Below the pieces are notes generated by a model that searched no databases, had not been told where the DNA came from, and worked only from the letters and a program-made list of their open reading frames with translations. The position numbers were made by a program, and so were the translations under genes. Shown here piece by piece: positions 40,441 to 51,130 of a stretch of DNA of 64,000 bases. This DNA is from Sacculina carcini (lineage: Eukaryota > Arthropoda > Thecostraca > Sacculinidae), in assembly GCA_916048095.2 (NCBI GenBank), contig OU696595.1, forward strand, positions 1,718,795-1,782,794, read 5' to 3'. The first letter of the stretch is position 1; each line of letters starts with the position of its first letter.

Positions 40441-40757
40441 TGTAGCGACTGAAAATGCTAACACCTTTTGGCGCGGAGTATAATTGCTCAGCCGCACACA
40501 CGAGCACAGACACACGAATGACAATCAAGTGAACAAAACCACACAAGCATTGATGAGCGAAATACACACTACAGCACACAGAACACGCACACACCAACAC
40601 GCATTTACGTACACCTCATTGCTGTGCGCAAATGTTCTGATGAACAAGCAGGCATACACATTACACTGTACACACACACACACACATACGCGCGCGCAAG
40701 AAACCTTAACCAAACACACAGACGCACACAATAACACGCGCACCAGCTAAAGCTACA
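40441..40757 (-). repeat. Gypsy D 5' LTR
   Basis: On the minus strand begins TGTAGCTTTAGC and ends AGTCGCTACA, directly followed by TAT and the PBS. Confidence 0.92.
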
Positions 40758-42023
40758 ACCTTAAATAATGACGATGATGAATGGAACAATGAAATATATA
40801 AGGGTGGTGGTGAAAGAAATGGATGTGAAGGTCGATAAATAAAATTCTAAAATTAATTCTAAAAGGCAAAAGCCGTAAAAACTCGAAAATGCGGCCCTCA
40901 ATGAACGCCGATTGCTCCTGTCCAAGAACATTGTCAACAGTCCGAACAGATCCAAGAAAACGTTGACGCGCCTCTGAGAATGATGGGCATTCCACCAGGA
41001 TGTGTTGCACGGAGAGACGTGCATTACATGCGCTGCACGTGGGTTCAGGTTGTCCGAGTAGAAAATGGCGATGCGTGTCGTACGTGTGACCCACACGTAG
41101 ACGACAGAGCGCCACTTCCTCGGACCTCTTCCGGCGACAAAAGCACATCCAATGTCCGATTTCTGACTTCACTGCTTTTAGTTTGTTATTACCACATTCG
41201 TCCCAGGAGAGCTGCCAGCGAGAACGGTTAAAACGATGTATGATAGGATAAAAGTCCGAATACGGAATGGGAAAGTTAAAATAAAATGAATAAAAGTCTC
41301 GTTCAGCAGATCTTTTTGCGGCTCTGTCAGCTCGCTCGTTGCCCAAAATACCAATATGGGCCGGAACCCAGCAGAACTTCACACGCTTACGCTGGTGGTG
41401 GATGATGTCAAGAGAGATAAAAATCATCTGTGTAAAAGGATGGAGCGAGAACGACGATAATGATAATGAATTTAAAGCACTAAGGGAGTCGGATAAAACT
41501 AAAAACAATGAAAATGAAGATGAGCGAATAAAAACCAGGGCCAGCAGGATAGCGTGAAGTTCAGCCGTGTAAATGGAGGCGCTAGGTGGCAGCGTGCTCG
41601 AGCGGCACGTACCTCCACTTACAAACGCACAACCCACACCACTGGTCGACTTATATCCAACAGTGTATATGGCACTATACTGTCCGTGAGAATGAATTCG
41701 CTCCAGTGTGTTTGAGCGAAGCACACTGGGCACTGTACGGTGTTTCGGCAGAGCTGCTAGCGAGACGTCGACCTCGGGTGTGACCAATTCCCAGGGTGAC
41801 TCCGCCGTGTATTCTTGTCTGAGGACGTCGTTAGCACCCATCCCGCATGACTCCAGCAGTGTCTTCATTTTGCTGCAAAACAGCACAGAACACTGAGGTC
41901 CTGGAAGGTGATGCTGCTCAGGCACATGCTGGGAAAATACCACGTCATACGCGGGGTTTTCATGAGTGCTTGCCTGCTTGCAAGAATAACGCATGCCCAG
42001 CTCATGACGACGGAGCGCCAGTG
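40758..42023 (-). mobile_element. LINE with RNase H domain, C-terminal half
   Basis: The minus-strand frame encodes an RNase H (SGVGCAFVSGG, YTAELHAILLAL, LVLSDSLSALNSL, FCWVPAHIGILGNERADRAAK). It is followed by a zinc-binding end CRLRVGHTYDTHRHFL ... CSACNARLSVQHILVECP. This is the layout of I/Jockey-group LINEs with RNase H. The copy is 5'-truncated at 42023 and inserted in an L2 endonuclease with the 13-bp duplication GAGTGATGTGACG (36011-36023 and 42024-42036). Gypsy D later split its 3' UTR. Confidence 0.88.
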
Positions 42024-43700
42024 GAGTGATGTGACGAAGAAGAAATAATAAATTCTAAAATATGACCGGCAGTATGCGTAGTAACACGAGGAGAAAAATA
42101 TAATGCGTGAGAGTTTATGATAGAGAGGAATTCATTGGTATAAGGTTTTTTTGAAGGAGAATCAGGCCAAAAGTTGAAATCACCAAGAATAATAAATGAG
42201 TGAGAGAAACGCGAGATTAAGGATTCAATAAGGACAGGAAATTTGGGAGTGGAACCGTGGTGATCATGGCGGTAGACAATGTTAAGACAAACATCAGTAC
42301 GAGAGCAAAGTTTGATAACAAGTGAGAGAACTTCAAAAGAGCTAGGTGGTGTGGCCAGGAGTGTACAGCGAGTAACGGAGAATTTTGATTGGTAAATTAT
42401 GCCAATAACACCCCCTGAAGAGCGATTTTGAGACAAAGGTTGAGGAACGCATTGGAAAGAATAATGTGAAGGAATGGATGCGGAGAATATTTGAGTCGGA
42501 TTCCAGAAGCCAGGTTTCAGTTAGGCAGATAATATCAAGGTTATGTGAGATAAGGAGTTCGGATATGTAGGCTGATTTATTTCGAGCTGAACGAATGTTT
42601 AGTAAAGCTAATGATGGTGAGCAGGCATCAGAGATGTGCCGCGGTATGCCAGCAAGCCTTGAACGTCAGGAGATGAGTGTACAGGATGGTGACTCAGTTA
42701 TTTCTGTACGAGCACGAATCGATTCTCTTACCGCAATAAATGAGGGACAAGATGAAGACAGAGTGGAATGATCGTGGGGAGGTACCATGTGAAAACAGTT
42801 CACACATTTCACTGTGGTAGAAGAGTAGTCCCTAGTTGCATGAGCGCCACTGCATTTTCCACACGTCAGCGCGTTGGAGCAGCGAGCGGCTGTGTGCCCG
42901 AGACCTGCTCATCGGTAGCATTTCGTTACCCAAAATCTGTCGTATACAGCACAAACTCGGAGGCTGACAAACAGACGGTCGCCGAGACGACGTATAATGT
43001 CCGGGTCCTCGGCGAAATTGACAGTACCGCGTGTGTCACATTGTTACGCGGCTTAGTGACGAAGAGCACCTTCAAGTCATCCGTTGGCGTCGCTGTCAGC
43101 TCCGGGTTCTTGAGACGAATGGATTCGAGAAGAGACTCAGCGGTAGATTCAGGCGGTACATTCACCATAGTGATTTTTGGGCGTAGTAAAGTGCGTGAAG
43201 GGGCATGCACTTCTACACCAGCTACCTGTGATCGGACACACTCCACCGCACGCTGGGCCTCATCCGACGTCTTGCATTGCAGGATAATCCCACCATCAGG
43301 AGCAGCACGTGAACCCTTCACTGGGGTGGCTGCCAGAGCAGGGTCAATATCGCCAGTGGTCCCGTTTTCTTAGAGGTGGACTACAACCACACTATATGAC
43401 AGCCTGGCAGGTGCCTGTTCAGCCGAAGGTCCAGTATCAGCAATTTCGGAGTTGCTTGCCAGTCGCGCCAAAGATGACTCCACTGCACATAGACGAGATG
43501 CCACTTCCGATAGCTTGTCAGTGCCCGAGAGGACCTGACTGGCCCTGTTGAGACACGGAGAGCACACACAGTTGATGGCTTCAAGCAGCTCGGTCTTCGT
43601 GCCGCTTAAATTGGCACATTTCGTGTGGCTCCAACACTACCAAAGTTGCAGGTGATATTTTTGTTCGTATCACCCGTAACATTAGACATGCACACACATC
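42024..43700 (-). mobile_element. L2-like LINE, part 1: ORF1 and start of ORF2
   Basis: Minus strand. ORF1 opens near ATG 43689 with a PHD-like finger (WSHTKCANL ... VCSPCLNRAS). A middle domain follows (VECVRSQVAGVEVHAPS, ITMVNVPPESTAESLLESIR), then zinc knuckles (GLGHTAARCSNALTCGKC), ending at TGA 42666-42668. ORF2 follows in the same frame: LALLNIRSARNKSAY, ICLTETWL, and after one frameshift GGVIGIIYQS, ILGDFNFW and AGHILEFII. The remaining endonuclease is at 36010 and below. Several frameshifts and one TGA in a knuckle Cys show decay. Confidence 0.85.
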
Positions 43701-44008
43701 ATGAGTGTTGTGTGTGTGCATTTGCCATAATCACACACAGGGTGAGTGACCGGGTTCAGCACAAATAATCACACGCACGCACAGATGAATGAGTGGATAC
43801 AACTCCGCAAAACACAGCAAGGCACACCAAATACACACGAGGAGCGCGCACAACCAAGGTCACTGATAATATAATACATAATACTTAACTGACAATATAA
43901 TACATAATAATACAATAGAAAAATACAAAATACAATAAAGTAGAAATAAAATAGGTATTGAAAGAAGGTGAATATGCATTGCCGATTGTTACCCCTTTGT
44001 TCGCCAAG

Positions 44009-44143
44009 ATGTCGGGTCTGACGTCTGTTACACAAACTGCGGCAGATGCCGGCCATATTTGTCACGCTCAAACGACGCTGATTTTCCTCGTGTTCTGTGC
44101 CGTTGGGATATTTAACACAGTTGAAAAGGACCAGGTCGACTAA
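44009..44143 (+). other. Small open frame with possible membrane segment (unverified)
   Basis: An ATG in good context (GCCAAGATGT) opens 44 codons with a hydrophobic run TTLIFLVFCAVGIF near the C-terminus. No family is recognised. The surrounding 43700-45298 is A/T-rich with CA runs and nothing else coding that I can defend. It may be chance. Confidence 0.2.
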
Positions 44144-45298
44144 AGGTACGCTCGATACCAAAACTAGTATAAATGCCGTTGTAAATGCGATGCACATCTG
44201 AATGAAACATAACATAATATAACAAATTGAAATAACGGTTTGATAATAAAAAATTATCACTTGATAAAGAATATAAACAGATAATTGCCAAACTGATAAA
44301 ATCATGAAGCAAAAACATAGAATATTCATCGAAAAGGCGAAATATTTTTTACAGAATATCAGTTGAAAAATACATTTCAACAGCCAATAATATAAATCAC
44401 TTAGGAAAAAGTACGATCTGTGCAAAAACACACAAAGAAACACAGGTTGGCTTACCTTGAATTATTGGCGGCGAGGAGACCAACAGACGCTTAAGCACGA
44501 GAACGAGCAAATGAAAACCAACAACAAAAACACTCGTGCGCAAACCAATTGTGCATGCGACATTATAAAAGTTCAGCAACCGCGACGACCGAGTAATTAA
44601 CAGTGGTGACGTAATGAGTCATGCGCGTGACAAGTAACAAGTACCCCTGCAGTCACAACTGACCAGACACCAAGCTGATAGTCATTGAGTATCACAGTGT
44701 CTCACATATCTTCCACCTTATGTATGAGTCTGTGTGTCTTACAATATAAATTAACCATCTTATTACACCTGAATAAAACTCCGACACTCACACTGACGCT
44801 CATGCAAGAGTGAAAAAGCCCGAGCAGTGACGTGATCGGGGAGTGCCTGTATGAATAAGGCACGTGAAAATTAACCACTGCGGTTTGACTGATGCAAATA
44901 AATTGCTGAACGAAGCGCCATTGATTGAAACGCACGTGAATACAACTTTCACAGAAAAAAAACACACACACTTGCATTATGATTGCTACAACGTATATTT
45001 CACCAGACACACACACACGCACACACACCGAACCACCATGAACCGCCCGTGAAATAGTTACATATTTCAACACCAGGGGGCGACATAATCGCACATCAAA
45101 AGTCAATGATATTTGTATTTGCGTTCGGCCTCTGTACAAACACACAGACACACATACAGACGCGTTATATAATATCACTATTATACATTAATTATACAAT
45201 GATGCATTAATTATTTCCATAAGTAAGACTTATCAATTGCATATTCCGTTGTGAGAGATAGAATGGGTGTTGGAGAGTGAGGGAGAGAGTGTACACTG

Positions 45299-45423
45299 TC
45301 ACTCACGAATAGATCTGTATTTCCAGCAGTAGTAGAAGAACCCTTTCATCATAGCCACGTGCACAAACGCCACATAATTGGCACGACGAGCAAACACAAA
45401 CTTATGTTTCCACGAGAATGCAC
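45299..45423 (-). CDS. ATP5MF: ATP synthase subunit f, exon 3
   Basis: The acceptor TTGCGTTTCAG precedes 45423 and the stop TGA is at 45299-45301. Encodes AFSWKHKFVFARRANYVAFV and a membrane segment HVAMMKGFFYYCWKY ending SIRE. The K-x-V-F-x-R-A core fits the C-terminal half of animal subunit f. Phase 1 matches exon 2. Confidence 0.85.
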
Positions 45424-45447
45424 CTGAAACGCAAGCATTTCATTTAT

Positions 45448-45515
45448 TAAGTCATTTATAAAGCGCAATTCACACATAATGTCTGCATTGCGCTGATATA
45501 AACATTGTACACACA
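45448..45515 (-). repeat. GCGC-hairpin tail in ATP5MF intron 2
   Basis: TCATTTATAAAGCGCAATTC...ATTGCGCTGATATAA. The inverted AGCGCAAT/ATTGCGCT pair and the TTTATAAAGCGC core place it in the same tail family. Confidence 0.5.
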
Positions 45516-45847
45516 CAACATACAGTCATTCACGTACAATCACATGTGCATATTCAAATATATGTTTGGTATTGACAAACAAAACAATACAATACAGACA
45601 TACACAATACAGAGGCCTCACACACACACACACACACACACACAAACACGTACATACGCTCATTAGCAAATATCTTTAACGGTTCATCAAGATAGCGTCA
45701 ACACCAATCTCTTGGAAAATTAATCAACATATAAACACACACATTGTGCTTATATATCTTCCTAACTATATTTTTTAGGCATTGCGTCTATATCGGAACT
45801 TTGTACGATTTGCAGTGAATGCTATCACATTGATATATTGACATATT

Positions 45848-45888
<41 letters not shown>

Positions 45889-45929
45889 TACATATATACT
45901 GGCATACACCAATACACCCACACACACAT

Positions 45930-46890
45930 GTGTATATAGGTATGAGTGATAGTATGTATATGCATGACATATAGTGTTAGGTATGAGTGATAGTCTGTAT
46001 ATGTATGACATATTGTGTTAGGTATGAGTGATAGTATGTATATGCATGACATATTGTGTTAGGTATGAGTGACATTATGTATATGTATGACATATCGTGT
46101 TAGGTATGAGTGATAGTATGTATATGTATGACATATTGTGTTAGGTATGAGTGACAGTATGTATATGCATGACATATTGTGTTAGGTATGAGTGATAGTA
46201 TGTATATGTATGACATATAGTGTTAGGCATGAGTGATAGTATGTATATGTATGACATATAGTGTTAGGTATGAGTGATAGTCTGTATATGTATGACATAT
46301 TGTGTTAGGTATGAGTGATAGTATGTATATGCATGACATATTGTGTTAGGTATGAGTGACATTATGTATATGTATGACATATCGTGTTAGGTATGAGTGA
46401 TAGTATGTATATGTATGACATATTGTGTTAGGTATGAGTGACAGTATGTATATGCATGACATATTGTGTTAGGTATGAGTGATAGTATGTATATGTATGA
46501 CATATAGTGTTAGGTATGAGTGATAGTATGTATATGTATGACATATCGTGTTAGGTATGAGTGATAGTATGTATATGTATGACATATTGTGTTAGGTATG
46601 AGTGACAGTATGTATATGTATGACATATCGTGTTAGGTATGAGTGATAGTATGTATATGTATGACATATTGTGTTAGGTATGAGTGATAGTATGTATATG
46701 TATGACATATCGTGTTAGGTATGAGTGACAGTATGTATATGCATGACATATTGTGTTAGGTATGAGTGATAGTATGTATATGTATGACATATTGTGTTAG
46801 GTATGAGTGATAGTATGTATATGTATGACATATCGTGTTAGGTATGAGTGATAGTATGTATATGTATGACATATTGTGTTAGGTATGGGA
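45930..46890. repeat. 41-bp tandem repeat array, about 23 units, in ATP5MF intron 2
   Basis: The unit is GTGTTAGGTATGAGTGATAG then TATGTATATGYATGACATATT. Variant units recur every seven copies (287 bp): the rare GTCTG variant at 45993 and 46280, the GACATTATG variant at 46071 and 46358. A (TA)n run precedes it at 45853-45895. No spacers differ as in a CRISPR array. Confidence 0.95.
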
Positions 46891-47716
46891 ACGGGTATGT
46901 TATGCGACCTTCTATTTGAATAGTGTTTATATGTGATTGAGAGAGTGTACTTATGTACATATTGCGCATGCATGTATATGTGTATATATGTACATGCACA
47001 TCTGTACTGTGTGTGTTTATATTTCTATCAGTACATGTGAAATGTAGGTCGTGTATGAGCATATTAGCCGTCGACGAGTCTGTTTGCCAATTAATGCTGT
47101 GCTATCTATTGAAATTGTCTATTTGTGTGTGACAATACATGGTTAAAAATACACAAATACACTAGCATTTCTTTGCTTTCATGCTCCCCATTTCTACAAC
47201 GGTCTTCCTCATAGCGTGACTTCCTCTCAATCTCTTGCTGCTTTTTCTACTTCTCTTCGCAATAATCTTTCTGACATATCCTTCGATCATTCTTCGCATA
47301 ACCTTACTGCCTATGCCGCGCTCTGAGCCACTTCGATACAATATTTGTTCAGATTTTGTATGTACGCTTATTGTGATATGCTGATTTGTTTCCGATATTG
47401 TTTTCGTGTAAGTTTGCATGTGCATATGTGTCTGTTTTATATTGTTATATATGTGTGTGTAGGCGTATGTATATGTATATGTGTATATGTATATGGGTGC
47501 ATATGTGTATATGTATATGGGTGCGTATGTGTACGTGTATATGTACGTGGATATTTATGTGTGTGTATACTTGTTTTTGCCGCCTGTCTGCTTATTTTCT
47601 TGCGGTGTTTATTCGCTCTTTGTTGACTATTTTCTATTTGTTTCCCTTCATTCGCGCGTGTGTTAGTATGTGCGTTCTACAAATATATGTTGATTGTTGA
47701 ACATACTGACACGCAC

Positions 47717-47815
47717 CTCGGATTAGAGCACGGTAGATGGCCGATGGAGCGTAGCTGCGTCTGCCGAGCCAGGCAGGCAGGTCACACAACTTGACCTCTC
47801 TCAGAGCAACGTCGG
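47717..47815 (-). CDS. ATP5MF: ATP synthase subunit f, exon 2
   Basis: 99 bases between acceptor GCATCAG (before 47815) and donor G/GTGCGT (after 47717). The translation completes a GKPDV junction and reads VALREVKLCDLPAWLGRRSY then APSAIYRALIR. EVKL-x-x-L/I-x-x-WL-x-RR is the signature of animal subunit f. Confidence 0.9.
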
Positions 47816-48210
47816 CTGATGCAACAACAACAATGATAACAACGCAACAACAGCAACAAAATACAACCAAATAAAAAACGAATTTTTAAAAACAACCAAT
47901 TATTTAGGAAATGCGAGAGAAACCATAATATAAAAAAGTATCGCAGGCGACACTGATTCTTGGAAGACCTTGTGATAAATTTTGAAATATTTCAATAGAA
48001 AGGTATGGACTAGACTTCTAGCATTTTCACCCAATCCTACCAAGACATATAAGCGGAAAAACAAGCTATTGAACCAAATAGTTAATATGATAATCAAAAT
48101 AAACCACGCAATATCCAAGTAAGCACTCATTCAACGTGTCGTTGGAGAACACGACAACGAAAAAACAATGAAAATGCTCGAAAACCTTCCATATGAATCA
48201 TTAAACTTAC

Positions 48211-48283
48211 GTTTGCCATACCAGCGCACTGGATCGAAAGCGCCGTGTACTTTTCTATTATATTCGGGGGGATAATCCAGCAT
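48211..48283 (-). CDS. ATP5MF: ATP synthase subunit f (membrane subunit of F-type ATP synthase), exon 1
   Basis: The ATG at 48283 encodes MLDYPPEYNRKVHGAFDPVR and WYGK, then donor C/GTAAGT. Joined over introns of 395 and 2,293 bases the three exons give a 98-residue protein. This is close to the insect subunit f, and the DYPxEYN...VHGxxDPxRxYGKPDV start is the insect-type N-terminus. Subunit f is a small single-span protein of the peripheral Fo part in the mitochondrial inner membrane and supports complex stability and dimerisation. All splice sites are GT-AG and both introns are phase 1. Intron 2 holds a 41-bp tandem array and a retroelement tail. It was found only by joining exons, because each is too short to stand out. 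Confidence 0.9.
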
Positions 48284-48679
48284 TTTCGCTCACTACTCAC
48301 TTATTTACCCAACACTCAGAAAATGAGACAAACACGACGGGAGAAAATATTCACCAACAAGAGATACCAAATCCGTGAATTTAGCGAAACTGAAACTGAA
48401 ATCCGTGAATTTAGCGAAATAACAAATCCATAACAAGAACTTGAATAATATTGTCATAGGGCATGAATACATCAAATACCGATTTTGCTTTAAATAAAGT
48501 ATTTTTGTGGGTAACTCAATTATCATGCTTCCGTAATTGCATTGTTGTGCACCACGTGCAAGAACATCACGCACCACTTAACGAAAGCCGCCAGAAACCA
48601 TGGCTGACACTGTTTCACCCAGGCAACCATTCAGAAACACACACGCGCACATTGCAGCAATATGTGTTCCTCATTGCAA
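48284..48679. other. Upstream region of ATP5MF; no confirmed gene
   Basis: It holds a short tandem duplication ATCCGTGAATTTAGCGAAA (48370-48418). A Kozak-like CCATGG at 48599 opens a plus-strand frame that is broken by the element at 48711. Confidence 0.4.
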
Positions 48680-48705
48680 CCTGATACTCTGTATGTGCAG
48701 TCGTG
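48680..48705 (+). repeat. 26-bp direct repeat, left copy
   Basis: CCTGATACTCTGTATGTGCA plus GTCGTG, repeated with one T/C change at 51998-52023, just outside the element 48711-51997. Confidence 0.85.
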
Positions 48706-49650
48706 TGTGTCAGGGCTGCCAGGTTCGACCTTTTAAGGCCAATTTGGACTTTTCGAACGACGTTTGCCTCGTGAAAATTTTGTTTAAAGGCCAAACATAC
48801 TTAGGCCTTTCCTTGACCATTTTCATCGAAAGCGATTATCGCTGCTTCTTATCGTAATTTTTATTATTATTTGAATAAATAAAAAACGAACGTCGTGAAA
48901 GCGCATCAACTCGATGACATCTCCCAGAGATCTGGCTGAACCAGGTATTCAGGCCCTGAATGAAATTCTGCCAGTACACTTCTAGCAAGCTCATTAATCA
49001 TTGCTGTGTACAGTATCACTTTGCACCATTTATTATTCATTTATTGATTTGTTGCCTGCGTTCGTGTTGTCATGTTTATAAATGTTAATTGTTTTCCATT
49101 GCTGTGGAATGGAACGGTCGTAATGATTCAACCATACGATATTTGTTCAACAAGAGAGCGGGTCCAACACCAAATTTTATAAGAGGCAATCATACGATGT
49201 TCACTTCAACAGTGTGGAATAACTGAATAGTATGTATTTTCATTATTGTTCAATAACACAGGTCTCATCACGTTTCTGCAGAAAGTAAGTTTTCAGGTGA
49301 TTCAATGTAGCTGAAATGAAATATGTTATTAGCTTGCCAGATTGTCCATAGTTTGTGAGATATTTGGAGATAATATTAAGGAACGAAAGAAGAACGAAAT
49401 GTGCGTTTTGTGGCGTGTCAGGCATATTTTATTTATTGTATAAATGTGTGCATATTTAAATGTGTATGCGTGCGCGTATGCGTTTATATGTATGTGTCGC
49501 ACGTTTTTGTATGTTTGTGTGGCATGCCTTCTAGAATGTTCGGTGTAGGTTAGGTGACGTGTGTGTGCGTGTTAGCTTGCGAAAATAGTTCAGCCAATCA
49601 CAGTAGCCTACGTGCTGGCGTGATCACATAGCTACCAATAAACAAACAAA

Positions 49651-51130
49651 CAAACAAACAAACATGTATTTGATATAGCGCCAAGTAGAGCAGAGGCGCG
49701 TAAAAGAGATAAACTGGTGCGAACAATATAAAGGAGAATTAGCTCATAGAGGGAAAATACATGAGCCAGCAAAAATAACACACATGATAAATAAGAGAAA
49801 AACGAGTATAAAACAGCAAAAGAAATATCTTACACAGTAACAAACATCACATGACACATCACATCATAGATTAACACTGGTAACCAAGAAAAACGAATGT
49901 AGAGAGAACAAGATTTAGTGCTTTCGGAATGGAGGAGTTAGAGGTGTGGGCAAAGATAGCAAAAAATTTTGCAGAGCAGAAGAGAATGAGGAGTATGATT
50001 TTTGCTCCAGGACATGAGGAGGAAGTTGATTGTAAAGACGGGGAGCAGAAAAGTAGAAAGACTTGGCTGACCAGTTTGACTCATGAAGAGCAGGAGGAGA
50101 AACAAGAGGTACAGGACGACGACTGGAAGGTCGCTCGTTACACTGTAGGAGGGTAAGTAAGTAGGAAGGGGGAGAAGGCGAGTGAAGAAGTTTATATACA
50201 AGACAGCAGAGCTTATGATGGATCCTCGAAGGGACTGGCAGCCAGCCTAGTTGCCGAATATGTACAGAGGTTGGTGTCCTAGGTGGAAGACGCAAAACGA
50301 ATCGACAGGAAAGGTTAATGATTGACTGAAGGGATCGAAGAGATTTTTGAGGTAGGTGAAAAAATAGAGAATTGCAATAGTCGAGACGGGAGAAGATATA
50401 GGAATTAACAAGAAGCAGTGCAGAGGATTCGTCGATGTGTCGGCGTATAGGGTAGAGTTGGCGCAGGATGAATCGACAGGATCGAGTAAGGTTTGAAAGA
50501 TGTTTGGAGAAATCAAGTGAAGGATCAAAGACAATGCCCAAACTACGAATATGAGAGGAGAGGGACAAATGAAGACAGTTCGGAGATATCCTAGGAGGGT
50601 GAAATAAAATATACTCTGTCTTATCGGGATTCAAGAGGAGATCTCTGGAGGTCGCCCAGGCAGCAATGTTGGATAGAAGTTGGTCGATGAGATAACTGTT
50701 AGAGGACGAAAAAGGGAAATAAATTTGGATATCATCCGCATAAATGTGGAAAGATATAGGATAGGTGCGGAGGATCGGACAAAGAGAAGAAACATAAAGA
50801 TTAAACAAAAGAGGACCGAGAAGAGAGCCTTGGGGAACACCCGAAATAATAGGAGAAGAAGATGAATATTCGGAGTTACAGCGTACCGAAAATGACCGAT
50901 CAGCAAGATAGGATGACAATAGAGACAGCGCGGAGGAAGAAAGACCGGCATGCCGTAGATACTGGCGGAGGATGGAGTGGTTCACAAGGTCAAAAGCGGA
51001 AGAAAAGTCAAGCGAAATGAAAAGCACAGAATTACCCACGGAAAAAGAAGCAAGTATATCATTAAGCAGAGAGAGGAGCAGAGTTTCAGTTGAGTGCCCG
51101 GAAACGAAACCAGATCCAATCGGGTGGTTA
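49651..51130 (-). mobile_element. 5'-truncated L2-like LINE with complete 3' end
   Basis: The minus-strand RT frame is followed by a 3' UTR of about 265 bases ending GGCGCTATATCAAATACATG plus (TTTG)n at 49651-49670. This intact end shows that the GCGCTATAT tail family derives from an L2-type LINE. The 5' end is truncated near 51130. Confidence 0.85.
49915..51130 (-). CDS. L2-like reverse transcriptase (partial, open frame)
   Basis: The frame is open from the truncation point to TAA. It includes GFVSGHSTETLLLSLLNDIL, ISLDFSSAFDLVNHSIL, SGVPQGSLLGPLLFNLYVSS, the catalytic FHIYADDIQIY, LDYCNSLFFHLPQKSLRSLQ, RQLGWLPVPSRIHHKL and an end APRLYNQLPPHV. These are all the RT blocks from fingers to thumb. 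The codons before about 51130 are unrelated flanking sequence read through. Endonuclease and ORF1 are missing. Confidence 0.88.

Larger units (their letters stand above)
36109..40757 (-). mobile_element. Ty3/Gypsy LTR retrotransposon D, inactive
   Basis: LTRs of 311 bp (36109-36419) and 317 bp (40441-40757) are flanked by ACCT (36105-36108 and 40758-40761). On the minus strand the PBS TGGTGACCCCGACGC follows the 5' LTR by three bases and the polypurine tract CACCTGGGGGGGAGC precedes the 3' LTR. Gag is open, pol has one nonsense codon and one frameshift. Gag and Pol are close relatives of element C, but the LTRs are unrelated in sequence and more than twice as long. Confidence 0.93.

Noticed and set aside
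43769..44443. 224-codon minus-strand frame with hydrophobic stretches
   Set aside because: A/T-rich composition, no start context and no recognisable domain; likely chance.
44397..44579. Signal-peptide-like start followed by a GTAAGC donor
   Set aside because: The hydrophobic ATG frame ends in a stop before the donor, and no downstream exon was found.
45930..46890. CRISPR-like regular array
   Set aside because: Units are contiguous 41-mers with no unique spacers, in an intron of an animal gene.
48599..48857. Gene starting at the Kozak-like ATG 48599
   Set aside because: No homology seen; the frame enters transposon sequence at 48711. Kept only as a remark under the 26-bp repeat finding.
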